From contig DASSTE010000032.1 of assembly GCA_035708085.1 (NCBI GenBank), forward strand, positions 1 to 12,231: a stretch of DNA of 12,231 bases, given 5' to 3'. How positions within the stretch are numbered: the first letter of the stretch is position 1; the number at the start of each line of letters is the position of its first letter. Shown here piece by piece: positions 7,439 to 12,231 of the stretch. The notes below the pieces were generated by a model, which had not been told where the DNA came from, searched no databases, and saw nothing but the letters and a program-made list of their open reading frames with translations. This stretch comes from DASSBR01 sp035708085 (GTDB lineage Bacteria; Pseudomonadota; Gammaproteobacteria; Natronospirales; DASSBR01). Made by a program: the position numbers and the translations under genes.

Positions 7439-8430
7439 TGCGCATGCAGGACGACGGGCAGCAGGCACTCCTTCGGGCGCTCGCCGACGGTCGGTTTCAT
7501 TCCGGCACCGCGCTGGGCGCGGCACTCGGCCTCGGGCGCGGCGCAGTGTGGAAGCGCATCGCCAAACTGACCGGCTACGGCATCGACATCGATCGGGTGC
7601 GCGGGCGCGGTTATCGGCTTTCGGCACCGCTTGATTTGCTCGATGCCGACCGGCTCCGTGAGGCGCTGGGCACGACTGCTGCCGAACGGCTGGTCTGCCT
7701 CGCGGTGCTGCCGGTCGTCGATTCGACCAGTCGCTGGATGGCCGGGCGGGCCGCCGGGTTCCGGCAGGGCGAAGTCGGCGCATGCCTGGCGGAATGCCAG
7801 ACGGCGGGCCGCGGCCGTCGCGGGCGCGCCTGGGTATCGCCTTTCGGCGCCAATCTCTATTTATCGGTGGGCTGGCATTTGCCCGATTTGCCGCCGGATG
7901 TCGGCGCCCTGAGCCTGGCGGCCGGGCTGGCGGCGGCTGACGCGCTGGAGCAGTGCGGGTTCGGCGGGATCGGCATCAAATGGCCGAACGACCTGGTGCA
8001 TGACGGGCGCAAGCTGGGCGGCATCCTGGTGGATTTGCAGGGGCAGCCCGGCGGCGCCTGTCGGCTGGTGATCGGCGTCGGCATAAATGTCGCGATGCCG
8101 ACCGCGGCGGGTGCGGCGATCGATCAGTCGTGGGTCGATCTCAAGGCAGTCGGCCCCGTGGCCGCCGGCTTGCGCAATCGTTTGGCCGGCCGGCTGATCG
8201 CGCGGCTGCTGGACGCCGTGGCGCATTATAGCGAGCAGGGTTTCATGCCTTTCGTCGAAGAGTGGCGCCGCCGCGACGCCGTGGCCGGTCGCAGCGTCGA
8301 CGTGTTGCTGGCGGACCGGCGGGTCGCCGGGAGGGCGCTCGGTGTCGATGCGCAGGGCGCCCTGCGGCTGCAGACCGGCGCAGGCATCGAGCGATTTTTC
8401 AGCGGCGAAGTGAGCCTGCGCCCAAGATGA
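7438..8430 (+). CDS. birA: Bifunctional biotin--[acetyl-CoA-carboxylase] ligase / biotin operon repressor BirA
   Basis: BirA forms biotinyl-5'-AMP and attaches biotin to the acetyl-CoA carboxylase carrier protein; the two-domain form can also repress biotin genes. The 330-residue product has an N-terminal winged helix (about 7-62, LLRALADGRFHSGTALGAAL onward). The ligase domain follows with GRGRRGRAWVSP (124-135, biotinyl-AMP loop), KWPNDLVHDGRKLGGIL (181-197, including the key lysine) and GVGINV (213-218). A small C-terminal domain ends the protein. Presence of the DNA-binding domain suggests it acts as a repressor. Its stop overlaps the coaX start by four bases. Confidence 0.96.
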   Translation: MRMQDDGQQALLRALADGRFHSGTALGAALGLGRGAVWKRIAKLTGYGIDIDRVRGRGYRLSAPLDLLDADRLREALGTTAAERLVCLAVLPVVDSTSRWMAGRAAGFRQGEVGACLAECQTAGRGRRGRAWVSPFGANLYLSVGWHLPDLPPDVGALSLAAGLAAADALEQCGFGGIGIKWPNDLVHDGRKLGGILVDLQGQPGGACRLVIGVGINVAMPTAAGAAIDQSWVDLKAVGPVAAGLRNRLAGRLIARLLDAVAHYSEQGFMPFVEEWRRRDAVAGRSVDVLLADRRVAGRALGVDAQGALRLQTGAGIERFFSGEVSLRPR

Positions 8431-9155
8431 ACCTGTTGATCGACATCGGCAACAGCCGGATCAAGTGGGCCTTTGCCGATGGGTCAACGCTGGGCGAAAC
8501 GCATGTCGCGCCCACCCGGCCTTTCCCCGACGGTTTTGCCGCCATTGGCGCAACGCCGAACATGCCGGGGCGAATCGTCTGCGCGAACGTCGCGGGTGCT
8601 GAGGCTGCCGAAGCGATTACTGCCTGGGCCGGCGAACGTTACAGCCTCGCTCCAATTCTGCTGCGGGCGGAAGAACAGGCGTTCGGCATCCGCAATGCCT
8701 ACGGCGAGCCGGACCGGCTGGGCGCGGATCGCTGGGCTGCGCTGATTGGCGCGCACCGGCGTAGCGACGAAGCCGTCTGCGTCGTCGACTGCGGCACGGC
8801 AATTACGGTCGACCTGTTGGACGACGATGGCCGTCACCGCGGCGGACTGATCGCGCCGGGTGTCGCGACGATGCGACGGGCGTTGTATGGCACCACGGCC
8901 GACATCGCCGACGAAGGCGAGGGCGCGCTCGCGCCGCTCGCTGCGGACACGCGTTCGGCGGTGACCGCGGGCACACTTTATATGGCGGCGGCATTCATTG
9001 ATCGCGCCCGCGCGGAAACCGAAGCTATGCTCGCGCGCGACGTGCCGTGCCTGCTGACCGGCGGCGACGCGCCGATTCTCGCGCCGTTGCTGCGCGGGCG
9101 CTACGAGATGGCGCCCGACCTGGTTCTGGAGGGATTGGCGGTGATTGCAGCATGA
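8427..9155 (+). CDS. coaX: Type III pantothenate kinase CoaX
   Basis: CoaX phosphorylates pantothenate, the first step of coenzyme A synthesis. The 242-residue product shows the ASKHA-fold motifs of the type III family: DIGNSRIKW (6-14, phosphate-1 loop), GADRWAALIG (99-108), DCGTAITVDLL (121-131) and the GGLIAPG turn (139-145). ATG 8427 is chosen because DIGNSRIKW then lies at its usual position at the extreme N-terminus; the frame is open further upstream but lies inside birA. ATGA overlaps join it to birA and to the next gene. In E. coli the unrelated type I kinase gene coaA occupies the place after birA. Confidence 0.95.
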   Translation: MNLLIDIGNSRIKWAFADGSTLGETHVAPTRPFPDGFAAIGATPNMPGRIVCANVAGAEAAEAITAWAGERYSLAPILLRAEEQAFGIRNAYGEPDRLGADRWAALIGAHRRSDEAVCVVDCGTAITVDLLDDDGRHRGGLIAPGVATMRRALYGTTADIADEGEGALAPLAADTRSAVTAGTLYMAAAFIDRARAETEAMLARDVPCLLTGGDAPILAPLLRGRYEMAPDLVLEGLAVIAA

Positions 9156-9850
9156 AAATCGTCTTTCTGGCCTTGTTGCTGGCGAACCTCGGCCTGCTTG
9201 CCTGGCAAGCCTGGGTGGTGCCGACGCAGACGCGGGTGGCGCAGCCGGCGCCGTTCGATCTGCCGAAAGCGCCCGCGTTGAAGCTGTGGCAGCCGGGCGA
9301 TGCGTCTGCACCGTCGGCGACAGTGCCGGCTGTCGCGCGGACGACATCAGCGCCGGCGGCGGACGAGCCGGTTTGCGTCGAATACGGGCCGTTCACGGAC
9401 CAGGCCGGCGCCACCGCCGCGGCGGCTCCGCTGCAGCAGCAAGGCGTGGCGTTTGAAATCGCGCCGCAGAGCGCCGTCGTCGCAGACAGCTACCGCGTCT
9501 ACTTCCCGCCGTTCCCGACGTTTGCCGCCGCACGCAACATGGCGAGCCGACTACGCCAGGCGGGGGTGAATGATATCTACATCATTCGCGACGGCAGCGA
9601 GCGCAACGCCGTGTCCGTCGGTGTCTTCAACGACCGGAAAGGCGCCGAGCAGCGCCGCCAGCGGCTCAACGGTCTGGGCTTCAAGCCGCAGGTCGAGGTG
9701 CGTAACCAGCATCAGGCGAGCAGCTACTGGATCAAAACGACCGCGGCGGCGGGCGCCGACCTGCTGCACAAGTTCGCCGCGGCCGATACCACGGCCGAAC
9801 GGCAGCTCGACAGTTGTATTCGCGTTGCAGCCTCTGGTGCAAACCCATAG
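9152..9850 (+). CDS. SPOR-domain protein, inner-membrane anchored
   Basis: The 232-residue product starts with a single hydrophobic segment (about residues 3-22) with a short cytoplasmic N-terminus, so it is probably anchored in the inner membrane with the rest in the periplasm. A Pro/Ala-rich linker (30-70) follows. A SPOR fold at about 112-185 reads YRVYFPPFPTFAAARNMASR...IIRDGSERNAVSVGVF. SPOR domains bind denuded peptidoglycan at division sites. The segment VCVEYGPFTDQAGA (74-87) could be a degenerate second repeat. Cys75 and Cys222 could form a disulfide (inference). The gene is fourth in the plsY-birA-coaX operon, and its start overlaps the coaX stop. It ends 48 bases before the first tRNA-like sequence, with no classical terminator between. 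Confidence 0.85.
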   Translation: MKIVFLALLLANLGLLAWQAWVVPTQTRVAQPAPFDLPKAPALKLWQPGDASAPSATVPAVARTTSAPAADEPVCVEYGPFTDQAGATAAAAPLQQQGVAFEIAPQSAVVADSYRVYFPPFPTFAAARNMASRLRQAGVNDIYIIRDGSERNAVSVGVFNDRKGAEQRRQRLNGLGFKPQVEVRNQHQASSYWIKTTAAAGADLLHKFAAADTTAERQLDSCIRVAASGANP

Positions 9851-9865
9851 AATTTAGAAGATAAA

Positions 9866-9917
9866 GCACCATGGACGGTTCATGGCGTAACTTAATTGGC
9901 TGGCGTAGCTCAGCAGG
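9866..9917 (+). repeat. 52-bp direct repeat, copy 1 (tRNA-Thr leader plus first 19 tRNA bases)
   Basis: This block is identical to 9989-10040, 123 bases downstream. Its first 33 bases are leader and contain the palindrome CCATG-GACGGTT-CATGG (9869-9885). Its last 19 bases equal the start of tRNA-Thr(TGT). After 9917 the sequence departs from the tRNA. Confidence 0.95.
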
Positions 9918-9988
9918 GTGAGCCGGCAGGATCGAAGCACTGCTTCGATCCCGGCGAACGGCCGGACAGGAAGTCCGGGCTGGCGAGC
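9899..9988 (+). pseudogene. Decayed tRNA-Thr copy with hairpin insert
   Basis: Bases 9899-9923 keep the tRNA-Thr acceptor 5' strand and a pairable D arm (GCTC, 8-base loop, GAGC). There is no anticodon arm. The sequence then reads GCAGGATCGA (9926-9935), matching 9 of 10 bases of the intact T-arm start GCAGGTTCGA. From there it runs into hairpin sequence instead of the T-stem 3' strand. Two hairpins follow: a 10-bp stem with loop ACT (9929-9951) and CCGGAC-AGGAA-GTCCGG (9962-9978). GCTGGCG, the acceptor 5' strand, recurs at 9979-9985. It cannot be a working tRNA. Confidence 0.75.
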
Positions 9989-10040
9989 GCACCATGGACG
10001 GTTCATGGCGTAACTTAATTGGCTGGCGTAGCTCAGCAGG
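9989..10040 (+). repeat. 52-bp direct repeat, copy 2 (leads into intact tRNA-Thr)
   Basis: Identical to 9866-9917. This copy runs straight into the complete tRNA-Thr(TGT) gene, so it is probably the original and the upstream block the duplicate, although the direction of duplication is not proven. Confidence 0.95.
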
Positions 10041-10097
10041 TAGAGCAACTGATTTGTAATCAGTAGGTCGCAGGTTCGACTCCTGTCGCCAGCTCCA
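10022..10097 (+). tRNA. thrU: tRNA-Thr(TGT)
   Basis: A complete 76-base gene: acceptor GCTGGCG pairs with CGCCAGC (10087-10093), the D stem is GCTC/GAGC, and the anticodon stem is ACTGA/TCAGT around loop TTTGTAA with anticodon TGT. The T arm carries GGTTCGACTCC, and CCA is encoded at 10095-10097. The symbol follows the E. coli order thrU-tyrU-glyT-thrT-tufB. Confidence 0.97.
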
Positions 10098-10128
10098 GTC
10101 GCGTCGGCTTGGCCGACAGGAAACTGTA

Positions 10129-10998
10129 TTGATCACTTCGGACCTGACCACGATCCCGGCGGACGAGCGCCGTCGCCTTCCGTTTCGTGCGCGTGTGCTT
10201 CGCACATTGCGCACCGTGCTTCGCACGTGCAGCCACCCGCTGTACTGGTGGTACGAGAAGAAACTGGTCACGCAGGTCTGCGAACGGCCGGTCCCCGCGC
10301 ACATCGGCCTGATTCTCGACGGCAACCGCCGGTTCGCGCGCGGCATCGGCCTTGATGTGCGCCAAGGCCACGAGTTCGGTGTCGAAAAGGTGCACGAACT
10401 GCTGGAATGGTGCCTGGAACTGGGCATCGCCCACGTGACCGTGTTCGTGTTCAGCGCCGAGAATTTCGACCGCCCGACGGCGGAAGTCGAATACCTGCTC
10501 GACCTGTTCGTGCGCGAAAGCCGCCGGCTGATCACGCATCCGCGCATCAAGGCGAACAAGGTGCGGGTCAAAGTGATCGGTCAGCGTGAGAAGTTGCCGG
10601 AAGCGGTCGTCGTGGCTTCCGAGGCGCTGGAGAACTCCACCGCCGAGCACGACGGCATGCTGCTGAACATCGCGCTCGCCTACGGCGGCCGCGAGGAAAT
10701 CGTCGACGGCATCAAGAAGCTGCTGCAGCAAGCGGAGGCGGAGCACCGCTCGCCGGGCGACATCGCCGAAAAGCTCGACGCCGCCCAGATCAGCGACTGC
10801 CTCTACACCGCAGGCATCCCGGACCCCGATTTCATTATCCGTACCAGCGGAGAGGTGCGGCTGTCCGGCTTCTTCCTGTGGCAGGCCGCCTATAGCGAGT
10901 ACTACTTCTGCGACGCACTGTGGCCGGAGTTCCGCCGGATCGACTTTTTGCGAGCCATCCGTAGTTACCAGGGCAGGGAGCGCCGTTACGGGCACTAG
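10129..10998 (+). CDS. cis-Prenyltransferase (UppS family, undecaprenyl-diphosphate-synthase-like)
   Basis: Family members extend an allylic diphosphate with isopentenyl diphosphate in cis. The 289-residue product has the catalytic region LILDGNRRFARG (Asp64), FSAENFDRP (108-116), NIALAYGGREEI (180-191) and the C-terminal RTSGEVRLSGFFLWQ (238-252) with YSEYYF. It differs from E. coli UppS: DGNRRFA replaces DGNGRWA, and an N-terminal extension of about 50 residues precedes the core. It is not beside frr and cdsA, the usual uppS neighbours, but 31 bases after tRNA-Thr, inside a conserved tRNA operon. Start TTG 10129 is chosen because AGGA lies seven bases upstream; a later GTG is possible. It may be a second enzyme with another chain length (inference). 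Confidence 0.88.
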   Translation: MITSDLTTIPADERRRLPFRARVLRTLRTVLRTCSHPLYWWYEKKLVTQVCERPVPAHIGLILDGNRRFARGIGLDVRQGHEFGVEKVHELLEWCLELGIAHVTVFVFSAENFDRPTAEVEYLLDLFVRESRRLITHPRIKANKVRVKVIGQREKLPEAVVVASEALENSTAEHDGMLLNIALAYGGREEIVDGIKKLLQQAEAEHRSPGDIAEKLDAAQISDCLYTAGIPDPDFIIRTSGEVRLSGFFLWQAAYSEYYFCDALWPEFRRIDFLRAIRSYQGRERRYGH

Positions 10999-11214
10999 TG
11001 GAAGACCACTGCGGCGGTCGTGTTAAAATGCCGCCGTTGACGGGTTTGGCCTGACGATCATCCAGATTCCTGAAGAGATTGTGCTTCGGGAAAGTCTTCT
11101 TTTGCTCTGAAATCTGTTGACCCCCGCTTCGAAATGTTCCACAATTCGCAGCTTACGCTTTTTTGTGGCCCGGAGGCTTGTCCTCGGTAGTGGGTTTTAC
11201 GGTTTTTGCAGCGC
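10999..11214 (+). other. Intergenic region between the prenyltransferase and the tRNA-Tyr copies
   Basis: No coding sequence is supported in these 216 bases. GGCGG and CCGCC (11013-11035) can pair around an AT-rich loop. A perfect extended -10 (TGTTAAAAT, 11021-11029) lies in that loop, without a good -35. A better promoter candidate follows at 11117-11145. The end, roughly 11193-11214, resembles the leader of the intact tRNA-Tyr (GGTTTTA.GGTTTT..CAG), so the tRNA-Tyr duplication includes part of the leader. Confidence 0.5.
11117..11145 (+). promoter_or_regulatory. Candidate sigma-70 promoter for the tRNA-Tyr/Gly/Thr and tuf segment
   Basis: TTGACC (11117-11122) and CACAAT (11140-11145) are separated by 17 bases, a good -35 with a moderate -10. 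Transcription would start near 11152, about 60 bases before the first tRNA-Tyr copy. This would supply a promoter to the tRNAs cut off from tRNA-Thr(TGT) by the prenyltransferase gene. Confidence 0.5.
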
Positions 11215-11372
11215 GGAGGGGTACCCAAGCGGCCAACGGGGGCAGACTGTAAATCTGCTGGCTTACGCCTTCGGAGGTTCGACAAATTCGCCGGGAGCGA
11301 ATTTGAACAGCGACGCGTAGCGGCGCTGGCCCGAAGGGCGGAGGGCAGGATGCCCGGAGTAATCCTCCCCCC
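11215..11372 (+). pseudogene. tRNA-Tyr copy interrupted in the T loop and lacking its 3' end
   Basis: Bases 11213-11282 are identical over 70 bases to 11425-11494, which cover the intact tRNA-Tyr from two bases before its start through TTCGA of the T loop. At that point 79 bases are inserted (11283-11361). The tRNA then resumes with ATCCTCC and CCCC (11362-11372), so the T stem GGAGG/CCTCC can still close. The last acceptor bases and CCA are missing, because GTAGCG follows instead of TCCACCA. Only four of seven acceptor pairs can form, so it is not a functional tRNA, though its 5' part would fold normally. Confidence 0.9.
11283..11361 (+). repeat. Hairpin insert A in the tRNA-Tyr T loop (79 bp)
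   Basis: The insert can form four hairpins in a row. H1 is CAAATTCGC-CGGGA-GCGAATTTG. H2 is AGCGACGC-GTA-GCGGCGCT, with one A/G mismatch. H3 is GCCC-GAA-GGGC. H4 is GGGC-AGGAT-GCCC, followed by GGAGTA. It is related to insert B at 11603-11675: the last 22 bases before the resumed tRNA are identical, and H1 differs with pairing kept. The exact ends are uncertain by one base, because A flanks both junctions. Confidence 0.85.
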
Positions 11373-11426
11373 GTAGCGTAACGGTATGACGGAGCTGATT
11401 CGAGCGAGGTTTTAAGGTTTTACAGC

Positions 11427-11512
11427 GGAGGGGTACCCAAGCGGCCAACGGGGGCAGACTGTAAATCTGCTGGCTTACGCCTTCGGAGGTTCGAATCCTC
11501 CCCCCTCCACCA
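11427..11512 (+). tRNA. tyrU: tRNA-Tyr(GTA)
   Basis: A complete 86-base type II tRNA. Acceptor GGAGGGG pairs with CCCCTCC (11502-11508). The anticodon stem is GCAGA/TCTGC, with anticodon GTA at 11461-11463. A long variable arm follows, then T arm GGAGG-TTCGAAT-CCTCC, and CCA is encoded at 11510-11512. It is the only intact tRNA-Tyr among the three related sequences here. Confidence 0.97.
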
Positions 11513-11593
11513 GATTGAGGATTGAGTGAGTGTGGAACCGCGGCGCTGATTTGAAGTTGAGGCAGCGTCAGGCGGGGAGGTTTTGAACCGATA

Positions 11594-11693
11594 GAGGTTC
11601 GACAAATTTGCCTGGAGCAAATTTGAACCGCCGAAGGCGGGCCCCGTAGGGGCGGAGGGCAGGATGCCCGGAGTAATCCTCCCCCCTCCACCA
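11594..11693 (+). pseudogene. tRNA-Tyr T-arm and 3'-end fragment split by hairpin insert B
   Basis: GAGGTTCGA (11594-11602) matches the T-arm 5' strand of tRNA-Tyr up to the same T-loop base where the first copy is broken. Then come 73 inserted bases and the complete tRNA 3' end: ATCCTCC, CCCCTCC, A, CCA (11676-11693). Nothing of the acceptor 5' strand, D arm or anticodon arm is present. It should not work as a tRNA. Its encoded 3' end could still be recognised by tRNA-processing enzymes (inference). Confidence 0.88.
11603..11675 (+). repeat. Hairpin insert B in a tRNA-Tyr T loop (73 bp)
   Basis: Four hairpins in a row. H1 is CAAATTTGC-CTGGA-GCAAATTTG. H2 is CCGCC-GAA-GGCGG. H3 is GCCCC-GTA-GGGGC. 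H4 is GGGC-AGGAT-GCCC, then GGAGTA. Compared with insert A, the H1 stem changes C to T on one side and G to A on the other, so pairing is kept. The H2 and H3 triloops GTA and GAA occur in swapped order. Confidence 0.85.
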
Positions 11694-11746
11694 GCTTTAG
11701 AGCGCCTGTATATATGTGGCAGCTCAAGCGAACAGGCTGAGAGAAC

Positions 11747-11820
<74 letters not shown>

Positions 11821-11846
11821 GCACGGGTTTAAATGAGGAAGCGTTC

Positions 11847-11922
<76 letters not shown>

Positions 11923-11927
11923 GGAAA

Positions 11928-12010
11928 AGTCGCTAGTGCTAAGTCGCTAGGACTAAGTGAAGAGGATGGTGGTCTTTTTACTCAGTCCTAGCGACTCAGT
12001 CCTAGCGACT
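11928..12010 (+). repeat. 31-bp imperfect inverted repeat made of a 14-bp unit, between tRNA-Thr and tuf
   Basis: The left arm (11928-11958) is two units of AGTCGCTAGnnCTA plus AGT. The right arm (11980-12010) is ACT plus two units of CAGTCCTAGCGACT. The arms pair at 27 of 31 positions, with one further G-T pair, around a 21-base loop ending in TTTTT. In RNA this would be a long stable stem between the last tRNA and the tuf ribosome binding site. It could separate tRNA from mRNA processing, act as an attenuator, or be a mobile palindrome. The sequence alone does not decide. Confidence 0.9.
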
Positions 12011-12072
12011 ATCCGGCCGCCGCGACGGCGAAGAGTTAAGAGTTAGCGACAGAGTTTAATCGAGGAAAGGCA

Positions 12073-12231
12073 ATGTCCAAGGCAAAGTATGAGCGCACGA
12101 AGCCGCACGTGAACGTTGGCACGATTGGTCACGTGGACCACGGCAAGACGACCCTGACGGCGGCGATGACGAAGGTGCTGTCGGAGAAGTACGGCGGTGA
12201 AGCGAGCGCGTTCGACCAGATCGACAACGCG
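12073..12231 (+). CDS. tuf: Elongation factor Tu, N-terminal part (runs off the window)
   Basis: The 53 visible residues begin MSKAKYERTKPHVNVGTIGH and include the GTP-binding P loop GHVDHGKTT, as in all EF-Tu proteins. EF-Tu carries aminoacyl-tRNA to the ribosome as a GTP complex. A strong ribosome binding region (AGGAAAGG, 12063-12070) precedes the ATG. Position after thrT corresponds to E. coli tufB. The rest lies beyond the right edge. Confidence 0.97.
   Translation, partial: MSKAKYERTKPHVNVGTIGHVDHGKTTLTAAMTKVLSEKYGGEASAFDQIDNA

Noticed and set aside
8262..8426. An N-terminal extension of CoaX by 55 residues
   Set aside because: It lies inside birA in another frame, and the family's DIGNSRIKW motif is expected right at the N-terminus, as with the start at 8427.
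9929..9951. Intrinsic terminator after the SPOR-domain gene
   Set aside because: The stem is strong but no T tract follows, and it is better explained as part of the hairpin insert in the broken tRNA-Thr copy.
9732..10995. Long minus-strand open frames opposite the prenyltransferase and tRNA-Thr, including one with a repeated LLSYASQLSYAMNRPWC
   Set aside because: They are shadows of the plus-strand gene and of the duplicated tRNA-Thr leader; the repeated peptide simply reflects the 52-bp direct repeat.
11117..11320. Plus-strand open frame of 67 codons reading through the first tRNA-Tyr copy (GYPSGQRGQTVNLLAYAFGG)
   Set aside because: This is the sense translation of tRNA-Tyr itself and has no coding support.
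11215..11693. A split tRNA-Tyr assembled from the 5' part in copy 1 and the 3' part in the downstream fragment, or a T-loop intron
   Set aside because: An intact tRNA-Tyr lies between them, copy 1 lacks the 3' acceptor end so removing the insert would not restore a tRNA, and no splicing motif is visible.

Overview
The window reads as chromosomal DNA of a GC-rich, probably halophilic or halotolerant gammaproteobacterium. A complete ectoine and hydroxyectoine operon supports this. So does the block birA - pantothenate kinase - tRNA-Thr(TGT) - tRNA-Tyr - tRNA-Gly - tRNA-Thr(GGT) - tuf, which matches the birA-coaA-thrU-tyrU-glyT-thrT-tufB locus of E. coli except that coaX replaces coaA. I cannot name a genus from the sequence alone.

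Layout: (1) 1-121, the 3' end of a plus-strand gene, probably an S9-family peptidase. (2) 164-2056, minus strand, a tightly overlapping copper and cytochrome-oxidase assembly operon: CtaG-like membrane protein, PCu(A)C copper chaperone, SCO lipoprotein. (3) 2121-6530, minus strand, ask-ectA-ectB-ectC-ectD, with the dedicated aspartate kinase as first gene. Ask feeds aspartate-semialdehyde supply; EctB, EctA and EctC make ectoine; EctD hydroxylates it. (4) 6531-6784, a divergent intergenic region. (5) 6785-9850, plus strand, plsY-birA-coaX-SPOR protein, every junction overlapping by 1 to 4 bases. (6) 9851-11922, the tRNA cluster. (7) 11923-12072, a long inverted repeat and the tuf leader. (8) 12073 to the end, the start of tuf.

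The unusual part is the tRNA cluster. A cis-prenyltransferase gene lies between tRNA-Thr(TGT) and tRNA-Tyr. Besides the four intact tRNA genes there are three broken copies: a decayed tRNA-Thr preceded by a duplicated leader, a tRNA-Tyr copy identical to the intact gene up to the T loop and then interrupted by 79 bp, and a T-arm/3'-end fragment of tRNA-Tyr interrupted at the same position by 73 bp. The two inserts are related: each is a string of four small hairpins whose stems differ in sequence while pairing is kept. The decayed tRNA-Thr carries a similar arrangement. This looks like a family of small, hairpin-rich elements linked to tRNA T loops. A 31-bp inverted repeat built from a 14-bp unit separates the last tRNA from tuf.

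All calls come from reading the sequence and its translations. No database search, folding program or promoter model was run.
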